DNA from: Bacteroidota bacterium
Lineage (GTDB): Bacteria > Bacteroidota > Ignavibacteria > Ignavibacteriales > Ignavibacteriaceae
Assembly: GCA_030706105.1 (NCBI GenBank)
Contig: JAUZPC010000122.1
Coordinates: 1-7,841 of the forward strand
Length of the DNA: 7,841 nucleotides
Direction: 5' to 3'
Below, piece after piece: positions 6,910-7,841 of the stretch. Below the pieces are notes generated by a model. The model saw nothing but the letters and a program-made list of their open reading frames with translations. It was not told the origin of the DNA and did no database searches. The stretch's first letter is position 1, and the number at the start of each line of letters is the position of its first letter. Both the position numbers and the translations under genes were made by a program.

Positions 6910-7841
6910 ATGTTTCGCTGGGCTCATCCAACATATTTACAATATTTATGGCTGCCGGTTGTTCTGCTGGTTTTGTTCATTTATTTAAATTACACAAAAA
7001 AGAAGAAGCTGGAAAAATTCTCAAGCAAAGAATTATTGGGTATTCTTATTCCTGATTACAGTTTTAAAAAAACACTATTAAAACAATGCTTGATTGTAGT
7101 AAGCATTGTTTTATTAATAACTTGTCTGGCAGCTCCGCAAATAGGTGCTAAGTTTGAAGACGTTAAACAAACCGGAAGTGATGTTTATATTCTGCTTGAT
7201 GTCTCATTGAGTATGAAAGCTAAAGATGTTCCACCCTCTCGTCTAGATAATGCAAAACTGCAAATTGAAAATCTGATCTCCAATTTAAAGGGAGACAGGA
7301 TTGGGTTAATTGTTTTTTCAGGTGAAGCATATGTTCAGTTTCCTCTTACCAACGATTACTCTGCTGCCCGTTTATTCTTAAATGCAATAGATGAAAGCAC
7401 CGTACCACAGCACGGAACTTCAATTAGCTCTGCATTAAATTTGGCCGTAAATTCATTTGACAACAAGCCCTCAGATAAGGCGGTTGTAATCATTACTGAT
7501 GGTGAAGATCACGAAGGAAACATTTTTGAAGAAATAGAGAATGGGCAGGAAAAAAATATTAAATTTTACTTCATCGGCATAGGTACAAAAGAAGGTAAAA
7601 CAATTCCGGTAGGCAACCAAGTTAAAATTGATTTTTATGGCGATACTGTAATTACAAAGCTTGATGATAAAGTTCTTAAGGAAATAGCATTAAAAGGAGG
7701 CGGGAAATATTATCAGGCAAATGGTTCAAGCAATGCTTTAATGAGTATATATTCTGACTTAGGGCAACTGAAAAAAGCAGAATACGGCACTAAAAGAGTC
7801 ACCGCATATGAAGACAGATATTATTACTTTTTATTTCCTGC
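6910..7841 (+). CDS. batB: BatB, membrane-anchored vWA-domain protein (cut by window edge)
   Basis: The frame is open from the ATG at 6910 to the end of the window: 310 full codons plus two bases, no stop. It starts with FRWAHPTYLQYLWL, the usual BatB opening, with helices at about 10-26 and 57-75 ending in CLAAPQIG. A vWA domain follows with its metal site complete: D97-V-S99-L-S101, Thr170 (in HGTSISSAL) and Asp197 (in ITDGEDHEG). GDRIGLIVFSGEAYVQFPLT and the ALKGGGKYYQA segment are typical. The last visible residues, EDRYYYFLFP, are the beginning of the expected C-terminal membrane helix, so only a short tail is missing. The gene begins eight bases after the batA stop, with the purine stretch AAGAGAA before the ATG. 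It is a paralogue of batA; in relatives batC, with TPR repeats, usually follows. Confidence 0.92.
   Translation, partial: MFRWAHPTYLQYLWLPVVLLVLFIYLNYTKKKKLEKFSSKELLGILIPDYSFKKTLLKQCLIVVSIVLLITCLAAPQIGAKFEDVKQTGSDVYILLDVSLSMKAKDVPPSRLDNAKLQIENLISNLKGDRIGLIVFSGEAYVQFPLTNDYSAARLFLNAIDESTVPQHGTSISSALNLAVNSFDNKPSDKAVVIITDGEDHEGNIFEEIENGQEKNIKFYFIGIGTKEGKTIPVGNQVKIDFYGDTVITKLDDKVLKEIALKGGGKYYQANGSSNALMSIYSDLGQLKKAEYGTKRVTAYEDRYYYFLFP

Noticed and set aside
1..7841. A phage-defence, CRISPR or mobile-element system
   Set aside because: No repeats with spacers, transposase, integrase, nuclease or helicase motifs were seen; the AAA+/vWA pairing here is the MoxR-Bat type with DUF58, BatA and BatB.

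Overview
The window looks like chromosomal DNA of a Bacteroidota-type bacterium (Bacteroidetes or the neighbouring Ignavibacteria/Chlorobi branch). This rests on three things: AT-rich sequence, an outer-membrane TonB-type receptor of a family typical of this phylum with a TTTG/TAnnTTTG promoter in front of it, and the MoxR-Bat ("Bacteroides aerotolerance") gene order. No mobile element, CRISPR array, tRNA or rRNA was seen.

Layout. Positions 1-287 hold no gene. They are AT-rich, with one G-rich patch (about 200-241) and a clear rho-independent terminator (242-271) serving the leftward gene. Positions 288-2708 (minus) encode a complete 806-residue outer-membrane beta-barrel/TonB-dependent receptor-like protein. 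Positions 2709-3051 are a divergent promoter region with a strong candidate promoter for the receptor, weaker candidates for the rightward operon, and a possible 18-codon hydrophobic leader peptide. From 3052 to the right edge runs one tightly packed plus-strand operon: moxR AAA+ ATPase (3052-4035), a soluble DUF58/vWA-like protein (4040-4912), a BatD-like single-pass membrane protein (4909-5916), batA (5897-6901) and batB (6910 to the edge, cut before its stop).

How the genes work together. In the MoxR-Bat family the MoxR ATPase is thought to act as a chaperone-like remodeller of vWA-domain partners. DUF58 is the cytosolic partner. BatA and BatB are membrane-anchored vWA proteins, each with an intact metal-binding MIDAS motif here. 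The BatD-like protein links a predicted periplasmic beta-rich domain to a cytoplasmic helical domain. Gaps of 4 to 8 bases and overlaps of 4 and 20 bases imply co-transcription and translational coupling. In related genomes the operon usually continues with batC (TPR), batD and batE, so this one probably runs past the right edge. The system is known as a family, but its molecular job is poorly settled (aerotolerance, stress resistance or envelope integrity have been proposed). I see no wholly new system. The least-described pieces are the tripartite BatD-like protein and the short hydrophobic reading frame ahead of moxR.
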